A stretch of 64,000 bases of DNA, from NCBI RefSeq assembly GCF_036345915.1, contig NZ_CP107785.1, positions 7,874,001 through 7,938,000 of the forward strand. The letters are read 5' to 3'. The notes below the pieces were generated by a model that searched no databases, was not told the DNA's origin, and worked only from the letters and a program-made list of their open reading frames with translations. Below, piece after piece: positions 19,171-27,770 of the stretch. Position 1 is the stretch's first letter; each line of letters begins with the position of its first letter. The stretch comes from Nocardia sp. NBC_00565. GTDB taxonomy: Bacteria; Actinomycetota; Actinomycetes; Mycobacteriales; Mycobacteriaceae. The position numbers were made by a program, and so were the translations under genes.

Positions 19171-20412
19171 ATGAGAAGAGCCGCGATCGTGGCGCCGGTC
19201 CGCACCCCGAGCGGTATCGAAGGCGGCGCACTGTCCGGAATGTCGCCGGAATGGCTGGCCTCGACCGTCCTTTCGGCGGTGATCGCGCGCTCGGGCATCA
19301 ATCCGCTGCGCATCGAGGATGTCGCGATGGCCTGTGTCGACAACCGGGCCGGCGCGCCCGAACTGAGTAGGTTGGCCGCACGCGGCGCCGGATTGCCGTT
19401 CGCGGTGCCCGGATTCCTGACCGACTGCCGCTGCGGTAGCGGGCTGCAGGCGGTGATCACCGCGGCGATGATGGTGCAGACCGGAGCGGCCGATGTGGTG
19501 GTGGCCGGTGGTGTCGAGTGTTCGGCCGCCGGCGACTGCTCGCCGGTCGGTCGAAACACAGCTGCCGGGTGCGATCCATTCCAGAGCGGCGATCTGGCGA
19601 ACGCCGAAGACCTGGCTCGCTACTACGGAATCAGCCGAGAAGAGGCCGACCAGTTCGCGGTCGCCAGCCATCGCAAGGCCGCGCGTGCCTGGCGGCAGGG
19701 CACCTTCACCGCCGAGGTGATCCCGGTCGGCGTTGTCGAGGATGCCAACGACTGGAACAGTTTCGACACCGCGGCGCGGCATCGGATCATGCGCGACGAA
19801 GGCGTCCGCGAGGATGTCTCCACCCATGCGCTGGCCGCGCTGCATCCGCTGATCGCGCGCGGGGTGGTCACCGAAGGCAATATGAGTTCGCATCGGAACG
19901 GCGCATCGGCCTGCCTGGTCGTCGCCGAGGACCGGCTCGACGAATTCGGGCTGGTGCCGATGGCCTATCTCGTCGGCTGGGCCGCGGCCGGATGTGATTC
20001 GGACACAGCGACTCTCGGCGCCGCTCCGGCCGTCGCGAAACTGCTCGGGCGGACCGGATTCACCCTCGACGATCTGGATTTGATCGAGGTCAACGAGGGT
20101 TTCGCGGTGGAAGTGCTCGCGCTGGCGCGGGCCTGGGAACTGGACCCGCGCGACCGGCTCAACGTCAACGGCTCGGCGATCGCACTCGGTCATCCAGTCG
20201 GCGCCACCGGCCTGCGCATCATGACCACGATGCTGCACGAGTTGGCCAGAACCAACGGCAACTACGGGTTGGAGGCGATCGCACTCGGCCATGACCACGG
20301 CATCGCGGCCCTGTTCGAATCGGCGGGCACGGCCCCGATCATGGAGACGCCGCGTGGGGCTCGATTCCATGGCGTCCGGGCGTCGCGCAGGTCGGGTCGG
20401 CACCGCGCCTGA
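19171..20412 (+). CDS. Thiolase-family acyltransferase lacking the second catalytic Cys
   Basis: A 413-aa thiolase fold protein. ATG 19171 has GGGAAGGGAGA upstream. The nucleophile Cys88 is in TDCRCGSGLQA and the histidine His341 in ALGHPVGATGLR. At the C-terminus the usual LCIGGGQG loop, whose cysteine is the acid/base for Claisen chemistry, reads AIALGHDHGIA, so that cysteine is replaced by Ala371 and GGG by GHD. The NEAFA motif is NEGFA. It may be a hydrolase-like or decarboxylative variant, a synthase of altered specificity, or inactive. It is divergent from sdhC. Confidence 0.85.
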   Translation: MRRAAIVAPVRTPSGIEGGALSGMSPEWLASTVLSAVIARSGINPLRIEDVAMACVDNRAGAPELSRLAARGAGLPFAVPGFLTDCRCGSGLQAVITAAMMVQTGAADVVVAGGVECSAAGDCSPVGRNTAAGCDPFQSGDLANAEDLARYYGISREEADQFAVASHRKAARAWRQGTFTAEVIPVGVVEDANDWNSFDTAARHRIMRDEGVREDVSTHALAALHPLIARGVVTEGNMSSHRNGASACLVVAEDRLDEFGLVPMAYLVGWAAAGCDSDTATLGAAPAVAKLLGRTGFTLDDLDLIEVNEGFAVEVLALARAWELDPRDRLNVNGSAIALGHPVGATGLRIMTTMLHELARTNGNYGLEAIALGHDHGIAALFESAGTAPIMETPRGARFHGVRASRRSGRHRA

Positions 20413-20549
20413 CGCGGCAACTGATTTCGTGAGGACGTGGGTAACTCGTCGGGAACGCCCAAAGGCCGACGAGTTACCCACCGCCGGTCCGCGACGGAAG
20501 TCGCGGCGCGCCTGACGACCGGCAAAAGATCCGGGGAGGCGGGGGAGCG
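20411..20549 (+). repeat. Dispersed ~140-bp repeat, copy A
   Basis: The first 54 nt match the reverse complement of 60156-60103 at 46 positions, and the last 34 nt match at 30 positions, with equal overall spacing. This copy begins at the thiolase stop codon and contains a perfect 16-bp hairpin (listed separately), whose second arm is not conserved in copy B. It lies between convergent genes. Confidence 0.75.
20437..20481. terminator. Strong bidirectional terminator hairpin
   Basis: GTGGGTAACTCGTCGG (20437-20452) pairs perfectly over 16 bp with CCGACGAGTTACCCAC (20466-20481) around a 13-nt loop. It lies between the thiolase stop and the convergent gene ending at 20576, the right place for a shared terminator. 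Confidence 0.75.
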
Positions 20550-20575
20550 TCGGGTCCGCGAACCGGAGAGTTGCG

Positions 20576-20863
20576 CTATTTCGTGCGCGGGCGTGAGTGG
20601 AAGCCGAGTCCCTCGTCCTGCGCGCCCATCCACGCCGCCTCATCGGACTTGCTGTCCGGGACGTAGATGGTCTCCTGCGGACGGCGGCCGACCTCCTGCG
20701 GTGGCGACTGCTCGAGTTCGTCGGCATCGATGACGAGCCGCTCGAGGTCGTTTTCCAGCCGCCGCACCGTATTGGCATCGCCATAATGGGAGCGCAGCGC
20801 GCCGATGGATTGCCGGAGCTGGCCGACCGCGTAGCGGAGTTCCGCTATGTCGCTGCGTGTCAT
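20576..20863 (-). CDS. 95-aa coiled-coil hypothetical protein
   Basis: ATG 20863 has GGAGG about six bases upstream. The N-terminal two thirds is heptad-patterned (AELRYAVGQLRQSIGALRSH, VRRLENDLERLVIDADEL), and the C-terminal third is polar and probably disordered (PDSKSDEAAWMGAQDEG). It resembles small Nocardia proteins of unknown function. It could be a structural or scaffold protein. It stands alone between a terminator and an AT-rich promoter region. Confidence 0.65.
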   Translation of the reverse strand: MTRSDIAELRYAVGQLRQSIGALRSHYGDANTVRRLENDLERLVIDADELEQSPPQEVGRRPQETIYVPDSKSDEAAWMGAQDEGLGFHSRPRTK

Positions 20864-21033
20864 CGATACCTCCTGTGTTCCTTGGCGGACAGACGAACTC
20901 GGTGGGTAGCGGCTGGTTCCAGGGTCTGCCTGGGACCGCGCTTTACCAAGTCGTGTGACTCACCACACAACGTGATCTTTAACACAGTACGCGAGGAATT
21001 GCGTTTTGGCTCGGCTCTCCCGCCGCATGCCGG

Positions 21034-21993
21034 TCAGCTGGCTGTGGCGTATCCGTGGCCGCGCATGGCGGTAAGGACCCGGTCGACCAGGCCGACGATG
21101 GACGATGCCACCTCTTCGGCCCGCTCCAGGTGGACGCCGTGGCCCGCGCCCTCGAGCCGGACCAGTTCCGAGCAGGCCAGTTGCGAGGCGAGCACCACTG
21201 AATGCGCGAACGGCACCACGATGTCGGCCGAACCGGCCAGTACCAGCGCGGGGATGCTGCTGAGCCGGTGCAGCGAGGCGGTCTCGTCGAAGGTGATCAG
21301 CGAGGCGAGGAAGCTCGACATGGTGAGCAGCGGCGTGTCGTTCATCATCGTCGCGGCCACCGCGATCATGCGCCGATTGGTTCGCTTGGTGCCCATATTC
21401 GCCTCGCGGGTGATCGGCTCGAAGATCCGGCGGGTCAGGCGCTTGGAGGCTTGCATGAGCCGCGGCGCGCGCAACACCGCGACTTGCAGCGAATTCACCG
21501 CGCGCCGGTTCAGGAGGCGCCCGAGCCCCACCTCGGTGATGCCGTTGGCCGCGCCCGCGATCAGGCCGACACCGACCAACCGGGTGCCGATCGCCGCCGG
21601 AAACAGCCGGGCGTAGGCCAGGGTCACCATCGCGCCCATCGAATGTCCGACCAGGACGATCGGACCGGTCGGCACGACCGCCCGCAGCACGGCGTCGAGG
21701 TCGTGGCCGAGCTGGTCGATGGTGTAGGTCGAGGGATCGGCGACGCCGGAGGCACCGTGTCCACGGTGGTCGTAGAAAACCATTCGGGTATCCGTGCTCC
21801 ACTGCCGCAGCAGTTGATCGCGCAGGAACGACCAGGACTCGGTGCGCAGGCAGTGGCCGTGTACGAAGACAACGGTCAGGGGTGCGTCGTCGGCGCCGAA
21901 GGTGCGGACTGCGATCGGAACGCCGTCGTCGGCCGACACCGTGATGTGGTGGCCGTCGAGGTCGGCGGCCCGGCGGGCGATGGTCGTGGACAT
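21034..21993 (-). CDS. Alpha/beta hydrolase
   Basis: A 319-aa serine hydrolase. The oxyanion region is VVFVHGHCLRTESW, the DHRGHGAS motif follows, and the nucleophile elbow is VGHSMGAM. The acid is probably in LVLAGSADIVVPF and the catalytic histidine in GAGHGVHLE. A cap domain with basic helices spans about 150-230. ATG 21993 is chosen for AGGAG seven bases upstream, rather than ATG 22020. The substrate is unknown; the layout is that of lipase/epoxide-hydrolase/peroxidase relatives. Confidence 0.88.
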   Translation of the reverse strand: MSTTIARRAADLDGHHITVSADDGVPIAVRTFGADDAPLTVVFVHGHCLRTESWSFLRDQLLRQWSTDTRMVFYDHRGHGASGVADPSTYTIDQLGHDLDAVLRAVVPTGPIVLVGHSMGAMVTLAYARLFPAAIGTRLVGVGLIAGAANGITEVGLGRLLNRRAVNSLQVAVLRAPRLMQASKRLTRRIFEPITREANMGTKRTNRRMIAVAATMMNDTPLLTMSSFLASLITFDETASLHRLSSIPALVLAGSADIVVPFAHSVVLASQLACSELVRLEGAGHGVHLERAEEVASSIVGLVDRVLTAMRGHGYATAS

Positions 21994-22608
21994 GAAGTTC
22001 TCCTGTGCCTCGTGGGACACCCGATACGGAGCGTTCTTGCCCGGTTGTCGGATTGGATGCCCACGCCGTTAGCGCTCCATACCGCTCGTTATGTACGCGT
22101 TGTTCAACTGACGCTGGCGATCGACATCGTCAGGTCTGCGACCGCGTCTATTCGCGAATCTAGGAGCTTATAGGTCAGGCGATAGATTAGAGTAGATTTT
22201 CATGATCGGTGGGCTCTTTCCCGTTCATCGGGACATCTCTTAGATTTTCTAGAGTCAGCTAGAGAGTGTTATCAGACGGCCGCCACCTCGAAGTATCGAA
22301 ATCTTCGGAGACGTCATCGACGGTGCTGCCGGCCTCGGCAGTCGGTCTCGGCGGTGTCCGAATCGCGGGCGGCGGCGCGGTCGGCTGTGGTGGTCATTGT
22401 TCGGTGACCGACTCGAGCACGGCGCGTATGAGGTGCGAGGACTGTTCGGCGATCTGTTCGGGCGGGCAGGGCCGGTCGTGTTCGAGCCACAGCTGGTTTC
22501 GATGACGGCGGCTTGTCCGGAAATGGCACCGTCGGATATTCGAACTGTCCGAATACCTGTCGTAGGCCGGTGTATTTGGATCGGGATGTCCTGTGGCGAG
22601 GAGCGTGA
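21994..22608. other. Low-GC intergenic region with possible gene remnant
   Basis: About 610 bp. Positions 22130-22270 are clearly less GC-rich than the rest of the window, with AT-rich runs such as GATAGATTAGAGTAGATTTT and repeats of TCTAGAG/CTAGAGAG. On the minus strand, 22394-22500 reads LWLEHDRPCPPEQIAEQSSH then LIRAVLESVTEQ-stop, which looks like the last helix of a TetR-type protein, but no intact gene precedes it. No RNA gene was recognised. Confidence 0.4.
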
Positions 22609-23091
22609 CTACTGGGCGTGTGCGGCGGCAAGCTGTTCGCACAGGATGTCGCTGTGGCCCGCGTGGCGAGCGAACTCCTCGATCATGAGCAGGTAGATCC
22701 ACCTGATGCTGACCGTGCCGGCGCGCGGGTGTTGTTTCGTGTCATTCAGGTCGTATTGCGCGGCGATCACTCGGGATCGTTCGCTGGCACGCTCGAACTC
22801 CGCAATGACCTCAGCGAGGGTCTCGTTCGCCCCGACCGCGAAGCTGGCGACCTCGCCCGGACGGGGTGTGTCGCCTCCGGATTCGAGGAAGCGTTGGAAC
22901 CAGATCCGTTCGGCGGCGGCGGCGTGTTTGATCAACGCGATCGGCGTGGTCAGCGACGGCACTAGGCGACGGCGGGCCTCTTCGTCCGACAACCCGCGCA
23001 CGGTGTCGATGAGCCCAGCCCGGTTGCGGTCGAGCATGTTCTCGAGCAGGACGCGTTCGGGACCGTCGGTAACTCTCTGCGGTAGAGACAT
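22609..23091 (-). CDS. DinB-family (DUF664) protein
   Basis: A 160-aa four-helix bundle of the DinB/DUF664 superfamily, whose members bind a metal and often use mycothiol. Histidine ligands are plausibly in ALIKHAAAAERIWF and in EEFARHAGHSDILCEQ near the C-terminus. The start MSLPQRVTDGPERVLLENML with the following DRNRAGLI is the standard family opening. The ribosome site GAGAGGACAC precedes ATG 23091. It is a single-gene unit with unknown substrate. Confidence 0.85.
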   Translation of the reverse strand: MSLPQRVTDGPERVLLENMLDRNRAGLIDTVRGLSDEEARRRLVPSLTTPIALIKHAAAAERIWFQRFLESGGDTPRPGEVASFAVGANETLAEVIAEFERASERSRVIAAQYDLNDTKQHPRAGTVSIRWIYLLMIEEFARHAGHSDILCEQLAAAHAQ

Positions 23092-23575
23092 ATTCGTGTG
23101 TCCTCTCTTATTTCTGTTGTGTCGGAATTGATTTCGCGGTTTGCGGACGTGTCGGATCCGTCGTTCGGATCTCGGGGGGATCGCTGGATGTCGTGCCGCC
23201 GCGTGACCCGGTTGAGCGGGGCGGCATTAGGCACGCGTGCGCGGCTATCAACCGTGTGATGGGTGGGCGCGCCGATGGGCGGCTCGGATGCCGAATGTGG
23301 TTGGCGCTGCCTGATCGGTTGGCGAGACGCAAACAACCACGGTGTCGATCACCGGCGGCGGCATGTGATCGCGTCGGCTACTGACAGCGGGTTGCGAGCT
23401 GCGCTGCCGGCGGACGCTGAGCCGACGGATGTGCGGACAGATTCGCACCGTGCGGTCGCTCTTGTCAACGTCGGTCGGTGGGCTCAGCTCGTTGCTGACG
23501 TGATCGGCTGCTGACGTCGGCGGCGTAGCCCGTCCAGTCTCCGGCGCCGAAGCGCCGCTACCGAACAGAGAATTT
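23092..23575. other. Intergenic region with no identifiable gene
   Basis: About 480 bp between the DUF664 gene promoter and the sigma-factor stop. Short frames are open on both strands but none has a ribosome site or recognisable domain. It may include decayed coding sequence. Confidence 0.4.
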
Positions 23576-24571
23576 TCAGCCGGCCGGGACTACGGACGGA
23601 AATCCGAAAGAGGGCACCAACTTCGGATCGCCGAAGGAGACCACCCCGGCAATACCCGTGGGTGTCACGGTGAGCACGACCACTCCATATGCGTGGTAGT
23701 CACCGTCGTCGCCGCGGCGATAGCCGACGGCTGCGGGCTGCCCGTTCGCGCCGGTAGGCAGCATGAGCCAGTCCCCCTCGGCGCCCAGAACATATCGGCG
23801 CAAGAAGGGCACGCAAGTCCTGCGGCCCGCAAACCAGGTCTGTATCGGCGGCGCCTCCAGTGTGGACTCGTCGCAGAGCAAACGCTCGAGTTCGGCCGCA
23901 TCCGCATTCTGGAAAGCTGCCATGTACCGGTCGAGCAGCGCCCTCGCATGCGATTCAGCGGGTTCGGCAAGAGCATCCGGCCTCGGTGACAGTTCCCGCA
24001 ATCGAGCACGGGCACGCTGCAGAGTGCTTTTGACCGCGGGCGTGCTCGTGCCGAGCATGGCCGCGACCTCGACCGCCGGGAAGGCCAGCACATCCCGCAG
24101 AATGAGTACCGCCCGCTGCGTACCGGGCAGGTACTGCAAGCTGGCGATGAGCGCCAGCCGCAGCCCCTGCCGCGCCGCGAAGACTACCGCCGGATCCGCC
24201 GACTCCGGGATCACCAGTGCATCGGAAATCGGTTGCAGCCAACTGATATTCGATTCCGCACGTTGCGCGGCGGCCGCCGGGTACGGTTCGGGTTCACCGA
24301 GACCGGAGGGCAGCACGCGGCGACTGTGGTGTTGCAGCGCAGTCAGGCAGGCGTTGGTCGCGATCCGGTACAGCCAGGTGCGCACCGAGGACCTGCCTTC
24401 GAACCCGTCGTAGGAGCGCCACGCGCGGAGGTAGGTCTCTTGCACAAGATCCTCGGCGTCATCGGCCGATCCCAGCATCCGATAGCAGTGTGCCAGCAGC
24501 TCGCGACGGAACGGCTCGGTATCGCGCACGAACGACGCGTTGTCCGGGCCCACCGAGCCGTCTCCGTTCAT
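23576..24571 (-). CDS. sigG: ECF sigma factor, SigG/TIGR02960 type with SnoaL-like tail
   Basis: A 331-aa sigma factor. Region 2 is ELLAHCYRMLGSADDAEDLV then QETYLRAWRSYDGFEGRSS with RTWLYRIATNACLTAL. Region 4 is YLPGTQRAVLILRDVLAFPA, VEVAAMLGTSTPAVKSTLQR. A C-terminal extension from about 205 onward (HARALLDRYMAAFQNADAAE, WFAGRRTCVPFLRR) is a SnoaL/NTF2-like domain that in such sigma factors modulates activity. This is the layout of mycobacterial SigG. No anti-sigma factor is adjacent. It lies 21 bp after the TIGR03086 gene, probably in one operon. Confidence 0.9.
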   Translation of the reverse strand: MNGDGSVGPDNASFVRDTEPFRRELLAHCYRMLGSADDAEDLVQETYLRAWRSYDGFEGRSSVRTWLYRIATNACLTALQHHSRRVLPSGLGEPEPYPAAAAQRAESNISWLQPISDALVIPESADPAVVFAARQGLRLALIASLQYLPGTQRAVLILRDVLAFPAVEVAAMLGTSTPAVKSTLQRARARLRELSPRPDALAEPAESHARALLDRYMAAFQNADAAELERLLCDESTLEAPPIQTWFAGRRTCVPFLRRYVLGAEGDWLMLPTGANGQPAAVGYRRGDDGDYHAYGVVVLTVTPTGIAGVVSFGDPKLVPSFGFPSVVPAG

Positions 24572-24592
24572 CCGATCGATTGTGCTCTCGCC

Positions 24593-25171
24593 TCAGCTGG
24601 TTCGCCCGAGGAAGGCGGCGAGCCTGTCGGCGGGAACGGCATCGGCGGGCGTTTCGGCAACCGGGCCGAACGGGGCTACGCCGTCGGGACCGCGCAGCGC
24701 ATCGGCGACGGTGGCCTTCGCCTGGATCAGTAGTTCCTCCGCAAGTTCGGGGTCTAGATCCGTGGCCCGACCGATCGCCCGGGCCAGATCCCAGCCGTGG
24801 GTGAACTGGTCCACCGTGGCCAGGCCCATGAAGGCAGCCCCGGACATCTCTGCGAATGACAGCCTGACCGTCTTGTCGAGGGCGCCGGGGGTTTCGAAGG
24901 CGGCCAGCGCATCTCGGATGTACGTGTCGTAGGTCGCGAGATAGTCACCCGCGGTGAAATCCCGCTGGTCGGTGACATCGTTGTCGCTCATCACCGCCGC
25001 GGCCCAGTGCGCCGTGCCGATGAAATGATTGATCAGCTCCCGCACATCCCATGAAGCACACGGTGTCGGCACATCGAGCTGGTCGGGCCGGACGGCGGCC
25101 AGAACGGCCCGGGTACTGGTGAATGCTCGGTCGAGCCGCGACGTCGGAGCGGTCGTCTGCTGGTTGTTCAT
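24593..25171 (-). CDS. TIGR03086 metal-binding (mycothiol-type) protein
   Basis: A 192-aa DinB-fold protein. The family signature is visible in LDVPTPCASWDVRELINHFI, with the metal-type histidine, and DQFTHGWDLARAIGRATDLD near the middle. The C-terminal ADRLAAFLGR is also standard. Members are related to mycothiol-dependent maleylpyruvate isomerase. It is the promoter-proximal gene of the unit with the SigG-like factor, a pairing that suggests a stress or detoxification role under control of that sigma factor (inference). Confidence 0.88.
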   Translation of the reverse strand: MNNQQTTAPTSRLDRAFTSTRAVLAAVRPDQLDVPTPCASWDVRELINHFIGTAHWAAAVMSDNDVTDQRDFTAGDYLATYDTYIRDALAAFETPGALDKTVRLSFAEMSGAAFMGLATVDQFTHGWDLARAIGRATDLDPELAEELLIQAKATVADALRGPDGVAPFGPVAETPADAVPADRLAAFLGRTS

Positions 25172-25328
25172 CGATGGAGATCCTCTCGTTTCGGAAGGTA
25201 TCGGCCTCCAACCATGCAGACCTACCTAACGAGCAAAAAGAATCGCGGCCGTTGCTCAGCCTAAGGGTCGGCCGCCAATTGACTCGGCTTGATGGGGCGG
25301 GGTGCCATTTAGCGGATGAGAGGGTGGG

Positions 25329-26123
25329 TCAGTGGCGGGAGCGGAGGTATTCGTCGTGGGCGCGGTCTTCGTGGTGGTAGCGCTGGGTGAGAGTTAGGAG
25401 GCGGTGGATTTCGGTGGACATGGCGGTGGCGTCCAGGGGGGTGGCGATTATGGGGTTGCCGGTTTTTATGTAGTAGCGGCCGTCGGGGTAGTCCATCCAC
25501 CAGAAGCCGCGGCCGGGGGTGGGGCGGGCGTCGACGGCTGGGCCTGCGTAGATGGTTATTTCGCCGAGGGCGGAGCGGGGGCGTTGGAAAATGCGGTTCA
25601 GTTGTTCGAGGGGGCCGTGGTCGTGGGCGCGGCGGATGTGGCGGTCGCGGTCGGCGGCGATCTCCTCGCGGCGGAGCTCCAGGCGGGGGTGGGTGCCGGG
25701 ATCGCGTCGTGGCAAGGCGTCGACGGCTTGGGTGCAGACCTGCTGTGCGGTGCAGTATGTGATGAGCACATCGCCGCCGGTATCGGCGGTGGCGCCGGGC
25801 AATTGGGTGAGCGCGGCCCCCATGCGGTCGCGGACCGCGCCGTGGAATCGGTAGGTCTGCGATAGGTCGGGGCCGCCGAAACCCTTCGACTCCACCCGGG
25901 CATCCGGTTCGAGCAGCACCTCGATGGCGTGTTCGAGTTCGGGTGAGTACTTCGCGAGCAGGGTGGTGAGTGCGGCGTCGCGGTGGCGTTCCAGCTCGTC
26001 GAATTCGGTGATCTCGGTGCGGTAGTGCAGCGGGTAGGGCATACGGTCGCGACCGTATGCGGCCCAAAGCATTTCGAACTCCAGGCCACTGAGCCTAGTA
26101 CTGCTGGCCACTGTCGTGGTCAC
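25329..26123 (-). CDS. espG: EspG-family type VII secretion chaperone
   Basis: A 264-aa protein opening RLSGLEFEMLWAAYGRDRMP and YPLHYRTEI, the standard EspG N-terminus. The body ends ATAMSTEIHRLLTLTQRYHH. EspG proteins are cytosolic chaperones that bind PE-PPE substrates of ESX systems and keep them soluble for export. GTG 26123 overlaps the PPE-like stop by 29 bp; GTG 26111 is another option. It is the last gene of a four-gene minus-strand cassette. No ESX core gene (EccB-E, MycP) lies in the window. Confidence 0.85.
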   Translation of the reverse strand: MTTTVASSTRLSGLEFEMLWAAYGRDRMPYPLHYRTEITEFDELERHRDAALTTLLAKYSPELEHAIEVLLEPDARVESKGFGGPDLSQTYRFHGAVRDRMGAALTQLPGATADTGGDVLITYCTAQQVCTQAVDALPRRDPGTHPRLELRREEIAADRDRHIRRAHDHGPLEQLNRIFQRPRSALGEITIYAGPAVDARPTPGRGFWWMDYPDGRYYIKTGNPIIATPLDATAMSTEIHRLLTLTQRYHHEDRAHDEYLRSRH

Positions 26124-27387
26124 CGCCGATCACCGGGGGCACGGTCTTGGGCAGCGAATCCAGTCCGGCGGCCTCCTGCCCGTGCTCGGCGGTGATCAGG
26201 TAATCGGGAACGCCCTTCTTGCGATCCTCCTCGCTGCCCTTCCCCTGACCGGCCCCACCCATGCCCGACATGCCGGACGATCCCGCACGGCCTGTTGCCG
26301 TGCCGCTCTGGCGCGCGGCCGCGGCGGCTGCCGTAGTGCCGCTGGTGGGAGTACCTGCGACGCTGCGACCCGGGCTACCCGAACCGGTGCCGCCCGGACT
26401 GCCCGAGCCGGTGCGGCCACTCGCGGGGCTGCCGATTCCGGGTGTCGCGGAGTTCGGGGTGCCCGTGGTCAGACCGCTGGTTCCGGACGTGGTCGGTGTC
26501 GCGGTGGTGGGTGAAGTGGATTGCGTTGTCGGCGTGGTGCTTTGCGGATTCGTACTCGTGGGCGTCGTGGAATCCGACGTGACCGACGACGGTTCGGTTC
26601 CCGTTTGCCCACCTGTGCCGGATCCCGAGTCACCGCCGGTTTGGCCGCCGTCGCCGGTACCGGAATCGCCACCACCCGAAGGTCCCGGCGACACACCAGG
26701 ATTCGGTCCCGGCGTGACCGGGACGACGGGGCCGTTCGTAATCGTCGGCGCGGTGGGCATATACGGGACGCCGACATCGGTCTGCCCCGCCACCTGGCCG
26801 TAGACCGTCCGCAGGATTCTGCGGCCCTCCTGCTCGGCCTCGGTTTGGGTGTATTCGTCGGTCTTCATGACGCCGTCTTTGGGCAGCGTCTTGCCGGTGA
26901 TCTCCGGGCGTTCGGTGAGGCCGGGCATGAGTGCCTGGGTCTGCTCGAGGCCGGTCTTCATTTCGGAGAGTTTGAGGCTGGTCAGCGTTGCCGCCGTGGC
27001 CAGTGGGATCGACTTTTCGTGGTAGTTGTTCACTGCGGTCGTCGCGGCCTGCGCTGCCGCGCCGGTCCAGCCGGAGTGGCCGTTCTGGCCGGTGATGGTG
27101 CGGGCGAATTCGCGTTTGAAGGTTTCGAACGAACCCTGAAGTTCCAGACCGATATTCGCCCACATCGTGACCGCGTCATCGACCAGTTTCGGCTTCATCG
27201 CCGATACGGCGGTCTGCATTTGCTCGAGGGTGAGGTGGTCGTAGCTGTCTGGGGTGGTGACGTGCGGCGGTTGTGTCTCGCCTTCGAAGTTGTTGTAACC
27301 GGACTCGGTCTTGTAGATCCAGTCGCGGTCGCGGTTCCACTGTTCCTGCGCCTCGATGATGCGGCGCTGGTAGTCGTCGTAAGTCAT
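26095..27387 (-). CDS. PPE-like type VII secretion substrate with low-complexity linker
   Basis: A 430-aa protein. The helical N-terminal 190 residues include the WxG turn HSGWTGAAAQAATTAVNNY near 107. A long Ser/Thr/Gly/Pro linker follows (about 215-385: STTPTSTNPQSTTPTTQSTS and similar). The C-terminal motif is KGVPDYLITAEHGQEAAGLD, then LPKTVPPVIG, a tail common to Nocardia ESX-associated proteins. It is a likely exported partner of the PE-like protein and client of the adjacent EspG. Its start overlaps the preceding stop (ATGA, 27384-27387). Confidence 0.8.
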   Translation of the reverse strand: MTYDDYQRRIIEAQEQWNRDRDWIYKTESGYNNFEGETQPPHVTTPDSYDHLTLEQMQTAVSAMKPKLVDDAVTMWANIGLELQGSFETFKREFARTITGQNGHSGWTGAAAQAATTAVNNYHEKSIPLATAATLTSLKLSEMKTGLEQTQALMPGLTERPEITGKTLPKDGVMKTDEYTQTEAEQEGRRILRTVYGQVAGQTDVGVPYMPTAPTITNGPVVPVTPGPNPGVSPGPSGGGDSGTGDGGQTGGDSGSGTGGQTGTEPSSVTSDSTTPTSTNPQSTTPTTQSTSPTTATPTTSGTSGLTTGTPNSATPGIGSPASGRTGSGSPGGTGSGSPGRSVAGTPTSGTTAAAAAARQSGTATGRAGSSGMSGMGGAGQGKGSEEDRKKGVPDYLITAEHGQEAAGLDSLPKTVPPVIGGDHDSGQQY

Positions 27388-27761
27388 TCCGGAGTCACCT
27401 GCGTCAACTGGGAGGCGCGGTCTTGGTCTTGGGCGACGAAGTTTGCGATCGCCTTCGCCACAACCTCTTTCGCAGTCTCGACGGCATCGATGTGCTGTTT
27501 AACCACTGCGTCGAGCGAGCGATCGGTTCCGGATGCGGTCTCCGAAAACTTCTTCTCCAAGATCTTGCCCGAAGGGAAGTCTCCGAATCCCGTGATGCGG
27601 CTTATGTTGTCGGTAAGTGCCAGCACAGTGTTCAGCCTGTCGATGTGGTCGTCGCACACCTTGTCCAAGTCTTTTCCGACCTCAGGTGACAGTGACAGCT
27701 CACCGGCATTCGCCCGTTCCAGTAATTGCGACCATTGGTCTGGATCGATGCCGCTTATCAT
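27384..27761 (-). CDS. PE-like / WXG100-type small secreted-partner protein
   Basis: A 125-aa, all-helical protein without a signal peptide: DPDQWSQLLERANAGELSLS and a second helix pair VVKQHIDAVETAKEVVAKAI. Size, helical hairpin layout and position between the lipoprotein and PPE-like genes fit the PE-like half of a type VII heterodimer. No canonical PE motif or WxG is seen, so the call rests on context. It is coupled to the PPE-like gene by ATGA overlap. Confidence 0.6.
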   Translation of the reverse strand: MISGIDPDQWSQLLERANAGELSLSPEVGKDLDKVCDDHIDRLNTVLALTDNISRITGFGDFPSGKILEKKFSETASGTDRSLDAVVKQHIDAVETAKEVVAKAIANFVAQDQDRASQLTQVTPE

Positions 27762-27770
27762 TCCCCCTCC

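Noticed and set aside
23193..23514. Small plus-strand ORFs upstream of the sigma factor stop
   Set aside because: No ribosome site, no domain, mutually overlapping frames.
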